DNA from: JALZUR01 sp965205365
GTDB taxonomy: Bacteria; Bdellovibrionota; Bdellovibrionia; Bdellovibrionales; UBA1609
Length of the DNA stretch: 64,000 bases
Direction of reading: 5' to 3'
Assembly (NCBI GenBank): GCA_965205365.1
Contig: CBDBGT010000013.1
Coordinates: forward strand, 310,001-374,000
Under the pieces are notes generated by a model. The model worked only from the letters and a program-made list of their open reading frames with translations. It searched no databases and was not told the origin of the DNA. The position numbers and the translations under genes are program-made. Positions 8,734 through 17,657 of the stretch are shown here, piece by piece; position 1 is the first letter of the stretch, and every line of letters begins with the position of its first letter.

Positions 8734-9813
8734 ATGACATACTTAATTACAGGTGGTGGATCTGGTGGCCATATTTACCCAGCTTTAGCCATAGCAGATG
8801 AGATTAAACGTAAAAACTCAAAAGCTAGAGTTATTCTAGTAGGTTCAAAAAAAGGCATGGAGCGCAAGATTTTTTCTCAAACAAAGTATAAAGTATACTT
8901 TTTACCTGTAGGCCAGCTTCACCCCTCAGTAGGAAAAGTACAACAAATCATATCCCTTTTTTTCTTACCAATTTGCTTTATTCAAAGTTTTTTTCTACTT
9001 ATAAGGTATCAACCTAAAGCAGTTTTAGGAGTTGGTGGTTATGCTTCAGGTCCTTTAGGAATTGTGGCCTGTGCCCTTAAAATCCCTACATATATTTGGG
9101 AGGCTAATACAATTCCAGGAATGACCAATAAAATTTTAGGAAAATTTAACACAATCCCTTTTTTAGTTTTTCCTGAAGCTGCAAAATTTTTCAAAAAAAA
9201 CAAGCCTATTATAACAGGGCTTCCCATAAGAGCAGAACTTAAGACAAAGCTAACAACTTTAAAAGAAAAGCCTAAATCAAGTAAAACTACAATACTTTTT
9301 GTTGGAGGAAGTCTTGGAGCAAAAATTTTTAATGACACTCTTCCAAAATTTATTAAAAAATTTGGTCATAAACTTAAAGGTTTTCACTTTATCCACCAAA
9401 CAGGTTTTAAAAACTATGCATCTACTTTGGCTAAATATCCAGTGAATCATAATGTTGAAGTTTTACCTTACTTAGACCCTATAAAGACCTACTATGAGGC
9501 AGCCGATCTTGTAGTGTGCCGATCAGGAGCATCAACAGTAGTTGAGCTTTCAGTAATGGGAAAACCCAGTATTTTAGTTCCTTTTCCTAAATCTTCAGAT
9601 GAACATCAGAAAAATAACGCTGAAAGTATGGTCAAAAAAGGCGCTTCAATAATCATTGAAGAAACAAAGTTTAATATAGAGACTTTATACCTAGAGCTCT
9701 TATCAATAAAACAAAACCCTGCTAAATTTTCAAATTTAAACAAGAGTTCTAAAACACTCTTTTCTTTAGACGCAAGAGAAAAAATTGCAGATATTATCCT
9801 CAACACTAACTAA
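8734..9813 (+). CDS. murG: UDP-GlcNAc:lipid I GlcNAc transferase MurG
   Basis: Transfers GlcNAc from UDP-GlcNAc to lipid I, making lipid II on the inner face of the cytoplasmic membrane. 359 residues, the normal length. The glycine-rich N-terminal loop GGGSGGHIYPAL is at residues 7-18. VGVGGYASGP and WEANTIPG lie in the N-domain. FVGGSLGA, CRSGASTVVELS and SDEHQKNNAE in the C-domain form the nucleotide-sugar site of this GT-B fold. It is the first gene of a compact plus-strand division/wall cluster and murC starts 11 bases after it. The ATG lacks a clear ribosome-binding site (see the promoter entry). Confidence 0.97.
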   Translation: MTYLITGGGSGGHIYPALAIADEIKRKNSKARVILVGSKKGMERKIFSQTKYKVYFLPVGQLHPSVGKVQQIISLFFLPICFIQSFFLLIRYQPKAVLGVGGYASGPLGIVACALKIPTYIWEANTIPGMTNKILGKFNTIPFLVFPEAAKFFKKNKPIITGLPIRAELKTKLTTLKEKPKSSKTTILFVGGSLGAKIFNDTLPKFIKKFGHKLKGFHFIHQTGFKNYASTLAKYPVNHNVEVLPYLDPIKTYYEAADLVVCRSGASTVVELSVMGKPSILVPFPKSSDEHQKNNAESMVKKGASIIIEETKFNIETLYLELLSIKQNPAKFSNLNKSSKTLFSLDAREKIADIILNTN

Positions 9814-9824
9814 GAAGGAGTCCC

Positions 9825-11210
9825 ATGACTGAAAGCAGAATCACACAGTCAAAAGTTCATTTCATTGGTATTGGTGGCATAGGCATGTCTGGAATTGCAG
9901 AGATATTGATCAATAGAGGAGCTAGAGTTTCAGGAAGTGATATTATATCTTCAGAAAGAACTGAGTACTTAAAAAATCAGGGTGTACGTATTTACATGGG
10001 CCACCACTCCACTCATGTTCAAGATGCTGATGTTGTGGTTTATTCTAGCGCAATACAGGTTAATAATCTTGAAATACTTTACGCAAAAACTAAAAATATT
10101 CCCACTATTTCACGAGCAGAAGCTTTATCTGAATTAATGCGCTCTAAACGAGGTATTGCCATAGCAGGAACACATGGAAAAACAACTACTACAAGCATGG
10201 TTGCTCAAATTTTTGAATCTGCATTAAAAAACCCAACAGTTGTTTCAGGTGGCATTGTTTTAAGGTTTGGTTCAAGCGCTAAACTAGGAACAGGAGAGTG
10301 GTTCATTGCAGAAGCTGATGAGAGTGATGGATCTTTTGAAAAACTATCTCCTGAACTTTCTGTAATTACTAATATAGATAATGATCATATTGAATACTAC
10401 GGATCTTTTCAACGATTAAAAAACGCATTTTTAAAATTTGCTGATCGCATTCCCTTTTACGGATCAGTTGTTTACTGTGGTGATGATGATAACTGTGTAA
10501 GTTTATTTAAGGGCTTTAAGAAAAAAGAAATTTCTTATGGTTTTGGTGAAGAAAATGATTTTTCAATTAAAGATTTAGGAGCGCCTGGCTATAAAGTGCT
10601 TAGGAAAAATGAGGTTTTAGGCATATTAAACCCACCACTTCCCGGACACCATAATGCCCTAAACTCTTTAGCAGCAATAGTAATAAGCTTAAGAGCAGGG
10701 ATTTCATTTAAAAATATTAAAATTGGCCTAGAGTCTTTTTCAGGAGTAAAAAGACGTTTTGAATTTAAAGCGAATTTTAAAAAAAGCAATATTGTGGTTA
10801 TTGATGACTATGCTCACCACCCAACAGAAATCACTGCCACACTATCAACTTGCAAGAAAAAATTTCCTAAAAATCGTATTAGGTGTATTTTTCAACCACA
10901 TAGGTACTCAAGACTTCAAACATGTTGGGATCAATTTAAAAATGCTTTTAATATGGCCGATGAAGTTTATTTATTAAATGTTTATTCTGCAGGTGAAGAG
11001 CCCATTAGTGGTTTTGAGTTAAAAAATTTAAAGGAGCAAATTTCAAGAGAGAAAATTATTCTTGTAACCACTGGATTTAAAGAGCTTTCAAAAAAAATTA
11101 TTAAAACTCTCAAGCAAGAAGATGTTATTATAAGCCTCGGCGCTGGGGATGTTTACAAAGTTACAGACTTAATAGTTGAGAATCTTAAGGTAAGAGAGTT
11201 AGAAAAATAA
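9825..11210 (+). CDS. murC: UDP-N-acetylmuramate--L-alanine ligase MurC
   Basis: ATP-dependent addition of L-Ala to UDP-MurNAc, the first peptide step of peptidoglycan synthesis (cytoplasm). 461 residues. The N-terminal UDP-binding loop GIGGIGMSG is at 15-23. The P-loop GTHGKTTTT at 115-123 is the Mur ligase ATP site. EADESDGSF and TNIDNDHIEYY are central-domain motifs, and DDYAHHPTEI marks the C-terminal domain. A strong AAGGAG site sits before the ATG. It lies between murG and murB, one base from murB. Confidence 0.97.
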   Translation: MTESRITQSKVHFIGIGGIGMSGIAEILINRGARVSGSDIISSERTEYLKNQGVRIYMGHHSTHVQDADVVVYSSAIQVNNLEILYAKTKNIPTISRAEALSELMRSKRGIAIAGTHGKTTTTSMVAQIFESALKNPTVVSGGIVLRFGSSAKLGTGEWFIAEADESDGSFEKLSPELSVITNIDNDHIEYYGSFQRLKNAFLKFADRIPFYGSVVYCGDDDNCVSLFKGFKKKEISYGFGEENDFSIKDLGAPGYKVLRKNEVLGILNPPLPGHHNALNSLAAIVISLRAGISFKNIKIGLESFSGVKRRFEFKANFKKSNIVVIDDYAHHPTEITATLSTCKKKFPKNRIRCIFQPHRYSRLQTCWDQFKNAFNMADEVYLLNVYSAGEEPISGFELKNLKEQISREKIILVTTGFKELSKKIIKTLKQEDVIISLGAGDVYKVTDLIVENLKVRELEK

Positions 11211-11211
11211 A

Positions 11212-12147
11212 ATGGCTTTAAACATTCAAGAAAAAGTGAGCACGGCTAATTATACTTCATGGAAAGTAGGAGGTTTTGCCGAATATTTTTGTTTACCAGG
11301 ATCAAAAAAAGATCTTATTAAAGCTTTAGAGTGGGCATGGATAAAAAAACAGCCTGTTACTTACATTGGTGGTGGATCAAATATTTTAATCAGTGATAAA
11401 GGTGTTAGGGGTTTAGTTGTTTGCCTTAAAAATTTATCAGCAATTCAAGACTGCTCTGATAAAAAGACTTTTAGAATTAGATGTGAGGCAGGGGTTTTAA
11501 AAATAAAAGCCATGAGAAGGTTTTTAAAAGCTAAATTAACCCCAGCTTTATTCTTATCAGGCCTTCCAGGAAATGTTGCTGGAGGTGTGGTGATGAATGC
11601 AGGCGTTGGGGAGAGTGTTAGACCTAAAGAATTTGTTGAAATTGTTGAAAGTTTTAAAGTTTTAAAAAAAAAAGAATCTGGGTTTAGAGAGGAAACATTT
11701 AAAAATTCAGATGTTACCTGGGGTTATAGGAAAAGTGCCGGCTGGGGACCTGGAGTCATCACTGAAGTCACCTTATCTTGGCCCCTTGAACACAAAGAAC
11801 CAGAAATAAAAGAAATGGTTAAAAAAGCCCAAAAGCTGCGCTCTTTAAAACAACCTTTAAGAGAACTAAGTTGTGGGTCTGTATTTAAAAATCCTTTTGA
11901 TAATGCCAACAATGTGGATGAAAAAAGCTCAGGGTATTTAATAGAAAAAGCTGGCCTAAAGGGCTATGAATATGGTGGTGCTAAAGTTTCTAGAAAACAT
12001 GCTAATTTTATTGTGAACAACAAAAAAGCCTCAGCTTTAGACATACACTGTACCATTTCTACAATTAGAGAAAAAGTAGAGCATGAATTTAACATTAAAC
12101 TAGAGACCGAAGTTTGTTATATAGGCGACTGGGAGGGGTTGATATGA
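11212..12147 (+). CDS. murB: UDP-N-acetylenolpyruvoylglucosamine reductase MurB
   Basis: FAD enzyme that reduces UDP-GlcNAc-enolpyruvate to UDP-MurNAc with NADPH. 311 residues. FAD-binding blocks are WKVGGFAEY (17-25), GGGSNILISD (53-62) and SGLPGNVAGGVVMNAG (116-131). The active-site serine region is SCGSVFKNP (220-228), followed by YLIEKAGLKG and GGAKVSRKHANFIVN, which carries the typical late-domain residues. It starts one base after murC. Its TGA overlaps the ddl ATG (ATGA), so translational coupling is likely. Confidence 0.96.
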   Translation: MALNIQEKVSTANYTSWKVGGFAEYFCLPGSKKDLIKALEWAWIKKQPVTYIGGGSNILISDKGVRGLVVCLKNLSAIQDCSDKKTFRIRCEAGVLKIKAMRRFLKAKLTPALFLSGLPGNVAGGVVMNAGVGESVRPKEFVEIVESFKVLKKKESGFREETFKNSDVTWGYRKSAGWGPGVITEVTLSWPLEHKEPEIKEMVKKAQKLRSLKQPLRELSCGSVFKNPFDNANNVDEKSSGYLIEKAGLKGYEYGGAKVSRKHANFIVNNKKASALDIHCTISTIREKVEHEFNIKLETEVCYIGDWEGLI

Positions 12148-13058
12148 TAGCAGTGATCCAAGGTGGCCATGAATCTGAAGCTGAAGTGAGCAAGATGACC
12201 TCTAAGGCCTTTCAAGAAGCTTTAGATAAACTAGGCTATAAATATAAAGTTATTGAGTACGATGAAGAGCTTTGTAAGAATTTAAAAACCTTAAAACCTA
12301 GTGTTTGCTTGCTTGCTCTCCATGGAACTTATTCAGAAGATGGTGTCATTCAAGGCTTATTAGAAAAAATGAGAATCCCTTATACAGGAAGCGGTGTTGA
12401 GGCTTCAAAACTTTCTTTTAATAAAGAAGCTTCACTTAAAAAAGCCGCCTCTTTAGGAGTCCCCGTCTTACCAAGATTTACCTATAAAAAAGGAGAAATC
12501 TTAGGGGAGCAAGAGCGTTTAAAAATATCTACTTGGAGCCATGGATTTGTTGTAAAACCTTGTGAATCAGGGTCTAGCCGTGGGATTTCTTTATGTGATA
12601 AACTTTCTCAGCTTGAGCCTGCTTTAAAGGAATCTTTAAAATGGAGCAATAAAACTCTCATTGAAAAAAGACTTAAAGGTCGAGAAATTACCGTTGCAGT
12701 TTTTCAAAACCAAGCTTTTGAACTCATAGAGATAAGACCAAAGACTGGTTTTTATGACATGAAAAATAAGTATATGAAAGGTGCAACAGACTACCTTATC
12801 CCGGCCCCTGTTAGTGAAAAGCTAAAAAAAACTTGTCAAAAATATGCACTCCAAATTTATGAAGAGTTTAACTTAAAAACTTATGGAAGAGTGGATTTTT
12901 TAGTAGAAAATAATGAAAGTGAATGTTTTTTTATTGAAGTAAACACCCTACCCGGCTGTACACAAACATCACTTTTTCCAAAAGCTTTAGCTAAAAAAGG
13001 TATTGCTTTTACTCATCTGATTAAAACATTAATTAAAACAGCCAGCCTAAAAAGTTGA
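12144..13058 (+). CDS. ddl: D-alanine--D-alanine ligase
   Basis: Joins two D-Ala residues with ATP for the peptidoglycan stem. The ATG at 12144 gives 304 residues, the usual length, starting MIAVIQGGHESEAEVSK. An upstream TTG at 12114 lies inside murB and is unlikely. A GGGAGG ribosome-binding motif precedes the chosen start and the ATGA overlap with murB supports it. ATP-grasp features: the N-terminal GTYSEDGVIQG segment, then KPCESGSSRGIS, the IEKRLKGREITVAVF strand, and FFIEVNTLPG near the C-terminus (metal and substrate ligands). Located in the murB-ddl-ftsQ order typical of division clusters. Confidence 0.95.
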   Translation: MIAVIQGGHESEAEVSKMTSKAFQEALDKLGYKYKVIEYDEELCKNLKTLKPSVCLLALHGTYSEDGVIQGLLEKMRIPYTGSGVEASKLSFNKEASLKKAASLGVPVLPRFTYKKGEILGEQERLKISTWSHGFVVKPCESGSSRGISLCDKLSQLEPALKESLKWSNKTLIEKRLKGREITVAVFQNQAFELIEIRPKTGFYDMKNKYMKGATDYLIPAPVSEKLKKTCQKYALQIYEEFNLKTYGRVDFLVENNESECFFIEVNTLPGCTQTSLFPKALAKKGIAFTHLIKTLIKTASLKS

Positions 13059-13089
13059 ATATGCTCTCATAAATATATATGATATAAAT

Positions 13090-13800
13090 ATGAATCAAAG
13101 AAAATTTTTTGCCATAGTTGTTTTTATTTTTTTTCTAGGCGCACTTTGTTTTTTTAAAATGAACGATCACTTTAAAAAAACTCAACCTAGAATTTTAATT
13201 GCAAAAAATGAAGCCTACGGTTTGTATACAAAAAAAGATTTGCTAAAAATCACTGCAAGCTTGTCTAGACAGGCTTTTAAAGGGGGTCAAGACTTTTCCA
13301 CAATTCCTTTTATAGAAAAAGCCATGAAAGTAAAATCTTTAATCCAACCAGATCAAATAACAATATACCTTCAACAACCTGTATTGGCCTTTTTTACTCG
13401 AGGTGTTTATAAGCTTGTAGATAAAAATGGAGAAGTCTTCTCAGAGGTTCCTCAATATAAAATCCCTGATTTACCCATTATCAGTGGAACTAAATTTGAA
13501 GCAAAAAAAAATAGACTAAAAGCTATAAAAGTTTTTTTTAAATTTCAAAAAAAAGGCTTCTTATCTCAAGCAACTCTTTCAGAAATACTTATTGATGAAG
13601 ATTTAGTTTTTATTTTTTCAGGTATAAAAGGACGCATTCTCATTGGAGAAAGTAGTGTGTTAGTAAGGCTTAATAGACTGTCAAAAGTGATTAAGTATTT
13701 ACGATTTCATGGCCTTGAAGCTAAAATTTTAGATGCAAGGTTTAAAGACCGAATCGTAGTCTCTTTAAACAAAACCACTAAATTAAAAAAAGATTCTTAA
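13090..13800 (+). CDS. ftsQ: Cell division protein FtsQ (POTRA-domain membrane protein)
   Basis: A short cytoplasmic start (MNQRK) is followed by one membrane helix (about residues 6-22) and a periplasmic region. The region IYLQQPVLAFF.RGVYKLVDKNGEVF matches the FtsQ beta domain pattern (a strand followed by ..VD..G.VF). 236 residues. FtsQ is a bitopic scaffold that recruits FtsB/FtsL at the septum. Position between ddl and ftsA is the classical one and strengthens the call, since FtsQ sequences diverge widely. A 202-bp gap follows before ftsA. Confidence 0.85.
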   Translation: MNQRKFFAIVVFIFFLGALCFFKMNDHFKKTQPRILIAKNEAYGLYTKKDLLKITASLSRQAFKGGQDFSTIPFIEKAMKVKSLIQPDQITIYLQQPVLAFFTRGVYKLVDKNGEVFSEVPQYKIPDLPIISGTKFEAKKNRLKAIKVFFKFQKKGFLSQATLSEILIDEDLVFIFSGIKGRILIGESSVLVRLNRLSKVIKYLRFHGLEAKILDARFKDRIVVSLNKTTKLKKDS

Positions 13801-14023
13801 AAAAAAGAGTTGTCACTTTGTCATGCAGTTCTTAATCTAAAGGGGTAGGCTTTTTGATTTATAGCCAGAGCTAGAAAGTAGCAATGTAGTTAATTCTAGC
13901 ACCCTGGATATTGGTCTAGACTCTACATTAAATATAAAGTTAAACTCACTCTAAGTTGAGCTAACTTTTATTTTAAAATACATCTCCCCACATTTTTTAA
14001 ATGTGAGAGCAGTAGGAGGAACC

Positions 14024-15283
14024 TTGGAAACAATAAAAATGAACAGCAGGCCAACTATATGTGCACTAGACATTGGCTCAGTAAAAGTTTCTCTTCTTGT
14101 TGCTGAAGCAACGGTTGATGGAATTAAAGTTATTGGAAAAGGTGTTGTAAAACACAACGGTGTTAAGCAAGGTGTAATTGTTGATATTGGTCAAGCAACA
14201 GAAGCAATTAAAAAAGCAAAAAAAGACGCTGAACTAAGCTCTGGTCATAGTCTTAGAGACATTTATGTCAGTATTGGTGGCTTAAATATTCGATCTTTTG
14301 ATTCAAAAGGTCTTGCTGCTATTCAGACCAATGAGGTTAGCCAAAAAGACATTGAAAATGCACTTAAAACAGCTTGTGCAGTGATGCTTCCTGACGATAA
14401 GCAGATTATTCATGCTCTTCCAAAGGAATATATTTTAGATGGGCTAGCTGAAATTACAAACCCCCTTGGAATGCAAGGTGTTAGACTTGAAACAAATGTT
14501 CACCTCATTGCAGGTAGCCGCACATTGTTTCCTAATATTATAAAGTGTGTTGAGGCTTCAGGGTTAAAAATTAAAGAATTTGTGCTTCAGCAATATGCAT
14601 CTTCAAAAGCTGTTTTAAGTGATGAGGAGAAAAAACTGGGTGTTTGTTTAGTTGAAATTGGTGGTGGAACATCAGAGTGGATTATTTATAAACAAGGTGT
14701 CGTTGTTGCAACAGGAGCCATTGCCGTAGGTGGAATGAACTTTACAAATGACTTAGCAATATGCTTAAAAACAGCTCCTGCTAATGCGGAAAGAATTAAA
14801 ATTGAATATGGCCAGTGTTTTTTTGAATCTTTAGAGGATGAGTTTATTGAAGTAGAAGAAGTTGGGAGCCGTGGAAACCGTTCTTTTTCTAAAAAAACTT
14901 TAGCTAAAATTATCACTCCAAGAGCTCAGGAAACTTTAGAATTGATTGTTAAAGATATTAAAGCCTGTGATTTTGGTAATGAGCTTCCAGCAGGTATTGT
15001 CCTTACTGGTGGTGGAAGTAAATTAAGAGGTTTTGTTGAGGCAGGGTCTGATTTAAATGTTTCATTAAGAATTGCAGAGCCTTATCTTTCAACCAATACA
15101 AATGAAATTATTGATGGTGCAGATTATTCATGTGTTGCAGGCCTTTTAAAACACGCTCATTCTAAGTTAAATATTAGAAAAAAAGAGGCTCAAAAAGGTC
15201 TCACTACAAAGAAAGAAGCCTTAAATGTTGAGGATTCTTTTAAAGTTTTTGGAAAACAATTTAAAGATTTTATAGGTTTATAG
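14024..15283 (+). CDS. ftsA: Cell division protein FtsA
   Basis: Actin-like ATPase that tethers FtsZ to the membrane. Phosphate-1 motif ALDIGSVKVSLLVAE is near the N-terminus; later blocks are YVSIGGLNIRSFDSKG, VEIGGGTSEWIIY (phosphate-2) and VLTGGGSKLRGF (adenosine). The C-terminal amphipathic membrane-targeting helix is KVFGKQFKDFIGL. Start choice: AGGAGG at 14014-14019 is 4 bases before a TTG at 14024, giving about 419 residues. The first ATG, at 14039, is 19 bases away, and GTG 14003 is too far upstream of the site. A small hairpin (CACATT/AATGTG) lies just upstream. ftsZ follows 29 bases later. Confidence 0.95.
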   Translation: METIKMNSRPTICALDIGSVKVSLLVAEATVDGIKVIGKGVVKHNGVKQGVIVDIGQATEAIKKAKKDAELSSGHSLRDIYVSIGGLNIRSFDSKGLAAIQTNEVSQKDIENALKTACAVMLPDDKQIIHALPKEYILDGLAEITNPLGMQGVRLETNVHLIAGSRTLFPNIIKCVEASGLKIKEFVLQQYASSKAVLSDEEKKLGVCLVEIGGGTSEWIIYKQGVVVATGAIAVGGMNFTNDLAICLKTAPANAERIKIEYGQCFFESLEDEFIEVEEVGSRGNRSFSKKTLAKIITPRAQETLELIVKDIKACDFGNELPAGIVLTGGGSKLRGFVEAGSDLNVSLRIAEPYLSTNTNEIIDGADYSCVAGLLKHAHSKLNIRKKEAQKGLTTKKEALNVEDSFKVFGKQFKDFIGL

Positions 15284-15312
15284 GTTTAGATGAGAAATAA
15301 AGGGGAGAACAC

Positions 15313-16821
15313 ATGATTAAACTTGAAGATGAAAAACTAGTGGGAGCAAGTATTAAGGTTATTGGTGTTGGTGGCGGTGGCTCTAATGCTGTACAAACAA
15401 TGATTGAAAATGGTTTATCTGGCGTTGAGTTCATAGTAGCAAATACAGATTTACAAGCACTAAACGCCAATAAAGCAGAAGGTAAAATTAGGCTTGGATC
15501 TGAACTTACAAAAGGTTTAGGGGCTGGAGCAAATCCTGAAATTGGAAAAAAATCTGCAGTAGAGTCTTACAATACAATTGTTGACTCTCTTAAGGGCGCT
15601 GACATGGTTTTTGTAACTGCTGGAATGGGTGGTGGAACAGGCACTGGTGGAGCTCCAGTGGTTGCTAAAATTGCTAAAGAACTTGGAGCTTTAACCATTG
15701 GTGTAGTGACTAAGCCATTTGTTTTTGAAGGAAAAAAAAGAACAAAACATGCTGATTTAGGTCTTGAAGAGCTAAAAGATAGTGTAGACACACTCATTGT
15801 AATCCCAAACCAAAAGCTTTTATGTATTTCAAATGAGAGAACATCATTATTAGATACGTTTAAAAAAGCTGATGAAGTTTTACACCAAGCAGTAAAGGGA
15901 ATTTCTGATTTAATTAATATTAGGGGCCTAATTAACCTAGATTTTGCTGATATTAGAACCGTTATGTCTGCTCAAGGTATGGCAATTATGGGCTCAGGAG
16001 TGGGCTCAGGAGAAAACAGAGCCGTAGAGGCAGCTTCAGCGGCAGTTTCTTCCCCACTTTTAGAAAACATCTCAATTGATGGAGCTACAGGAATTATAAT
16101 TAATGTAACCGGCGGCCCTGATTTAACCTTATGGGAGGTCAATGAAGCCTCTACTCTTATAACAGAAGCTGCAGATGAAGAAGCTGAGATTATCTTTGGA
16201 GCAGTTATTAATGAATCCATGGGTGATGAGGTTTGTGTTACAGTTATTGCAACAGGCTTTGGTGAAGAAAAAAAAATCACCATACCTCAAACACAAACTC
16301 TTAAAACAGCTGTTACAAAGCCACCACCTCTAGAAGCTGAAAGCAACAAAGCACTAAACCAACCTAATGATGTTGCCCACACTAACCCTCCACCACAAAC
16401 TTTTGATGTTAAAACTCCTTCCCCCACAGCTTCAATAAAACAACCAAAGCCTGAAGAAATAACAACTCCAAAAACAATGGAAATAAGTCAGGTAAAGGTG
16501 GCCACTGTTCAGCCCAAACAAATCGTTGAAGATATTACACCTAGTAATCAAAAAGAAAAGCTTAAAGAAAAACCCTTTCCAAGAGAGTCATTATTAGCAA
16601 AAGCTAGAGCCTACCGCTTAGAGCAAGAAGCTAAAAGGCTTCAAGCTCGGTGTGACCTTGAAGAAAAACAAATGGAAATGAATATGAAAGATCCAAAAGA
16701 AATTGGAAAGCAAATGTCTGAAGATATTTTAATTCACAATCCTCAAATTAGTGAAGGTGATGACTCTTTAGATGTTCCAACATTTTTAAGGGATAAAAAA
16801 GCTCCAGACATAGAGGCTTAA
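15313..16821 (+). CDS. ftsZ: Cell division protein FtsZ
   Basis: Tubulin-like GTPase that forms the Z ring. The N-terminal nucleotide motif VGGGGSNAV is near residue 19. The tubulin signature GGGTGTGG is at 106-113. The T7-loop region DLINIRGLINLDFAD is present. 502 residues is longer than usual because of a ~150-residue Pro/Lys/Glu-rich linker (about 330-485). The linker ends in the conserved C-terminal peptide LDVPTFLR (486-493) that binds FtsA. A strong GGGGAG site precedes the ATG. The next gene starts directly at its stop codon. Confidence 0.98.
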   Translation: MIKLEDEKLVGASIKVIGVGGGGSNAVQTMIENGLSGVEFIVANTDLQALNANKAEGKIRLGSELTKGLGAGANPEIGKKSAVESYNTIVDSLKGADMVFVTAGMGGGTGTGGAPVVAKIAKELGALTIGVVTKPFVFEGKKRTKHADLGLEELKDSVDTLIVIPNQKLLCISNERTSLLDTFKKADEVLHQAVKGISDLINIRGLINLDFADIRTVMSAQGMAIMGSGVGSGENRAVEAASAAVSSPLLENISIDGATGIIINVTGGPDLTLWEVNEASTLITEAADEEAEIIFGAVINESMGDEVCVTVIATGFGEEKKITIPQTQTLKTAVTKPPPLEAESNKALNQPNDVAHTNPPPQTFDVKTPSPTASIKQPKPEEITTPKTMEISQVKVATVQPKQIVEDITPSNQKEKLKEKPFPRESLLAKARAYRLEQEAKRLQARCDLEEKQMEMNMKDPKEIGKQMSEDILIHNPQISEGDDSLDVPTFLRDKKAPDIEA

Positions 16822-17511
16822 TTGTTCATTTTTGTTTCTGATACCCATTTAAACAAGCCCCAGTCTAAACGATATGGGGCTTTTTTAGATCTGCTAGACA
16901 AGGTAAATGAAGATGAGTCCATTAAAGAACTTTTTTTAGTTGGAGATATTTTTGACCTTTGGCTTGGTGATCGAAATATATTTATAAAAATGCACAAATC
17001 TGTTCTAGATAAAATTGCAACAATAGCAAAAAAGAAAAAAGTTCACTACTTTGAAGGAAACCATGATTTTCAACTAGGAAAATTCTGGGTCAATATGGGG
17101 GTAAATATTTATTCAGGAGAACATGAATTTATATTAAACGGCCAAAAGGTTTTAGTAAGTCATGGAGATCTTTTAAATCAAGAAGATAGAGTTTATTTAA
17201 AGATGAGGTGGTTTTTTAGAACTTTTTTTGCAAGGTTTTTAATTAAAGTTCTTCCACAGATTTTACTCTTTAAGATTGGGACTTTTTTAAGTGCAACGGG
17301 GGTAAAAAAAACACCCACAAAAGAAGAAACAACTCATTTTTTAAAAAATTGGGAAAAATGGACAACGGCTCTTTATGAAAGAAGACCTTATGATATTTTT
17401 ATATGTGGTCATTATCACTTTAATGCAGATACGATTTTAAAAAAGAGTCGGGCAAGAGCTGTAAACCTTGGGACTTGGCTTAATGGCGATTTTAGTGTTT
17501 TTAAATTTTAA
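16822..17511 (+). CDS. LpxH-like UDP-2,3-diacylglucosamine diphosphatase (calcineurin-type metallophosphoesterase)
   Basis: Likely hydrolyses UDP-2,3-diacylglucosamine to lipid X in lipid A synthesis, at the inner face of the inner membrane. All metallophosphoesterase motifs are present: SDTHL (6-10), GDIFDLW (41-47), GNHDF (79-83), SHGD (113-116), GHYH (196-199). 229 residues is close to E. coli LpxH. It starts with TTG, immediately after the ftsZ stop. A GAGG motif inside the end of ftsZ gives good spacing. An arginine-rich helical insert near 125-145 could contact lipid. It could instead be a related phosphoesterase of unknown substrate. Confidence 0.8.
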   Translation: MFIFVSDTHLNKPQSKRYGAFLDLLDKVNEDESIKELFLVGDIFDLWLGDRNIFIKMHKSVLDKIATIAKKKKVHYFEGNHDFQLGKFWVNMGVNIYSGEHEFILNGQKVLVSHGDLLNQEDRVYLKMRWFFRTFFARFLIKVLPQILLFKIGTFLSATGVKKTPTKEETTHFLKNWEKWTTALYERRPYDIFICGHYHFNADTILKKSRARAVNLGTWLNGDFSVFKF

Positions 17512-17657
17512 CTCACTCAAGCTCAAATAAATAGCTTTCAAAAACTTTTTAAAGTTAAATAAAAAGGTATTAAAACTGTAGGCACTTTGTGCATTGATCT
17601 TAGAGGTCTAGTTTACTGCTAGATCAAGCCTGCCATACATTGTCTTTATATAAAAAT

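Noticed and set aside
12114..12143. Earlier TTG start for ddl
   Set aside because: It lies inside murB, lacks a ribosome-binding site, and the ATG at 12144 has GGGAGG and the family-like N-terminus.
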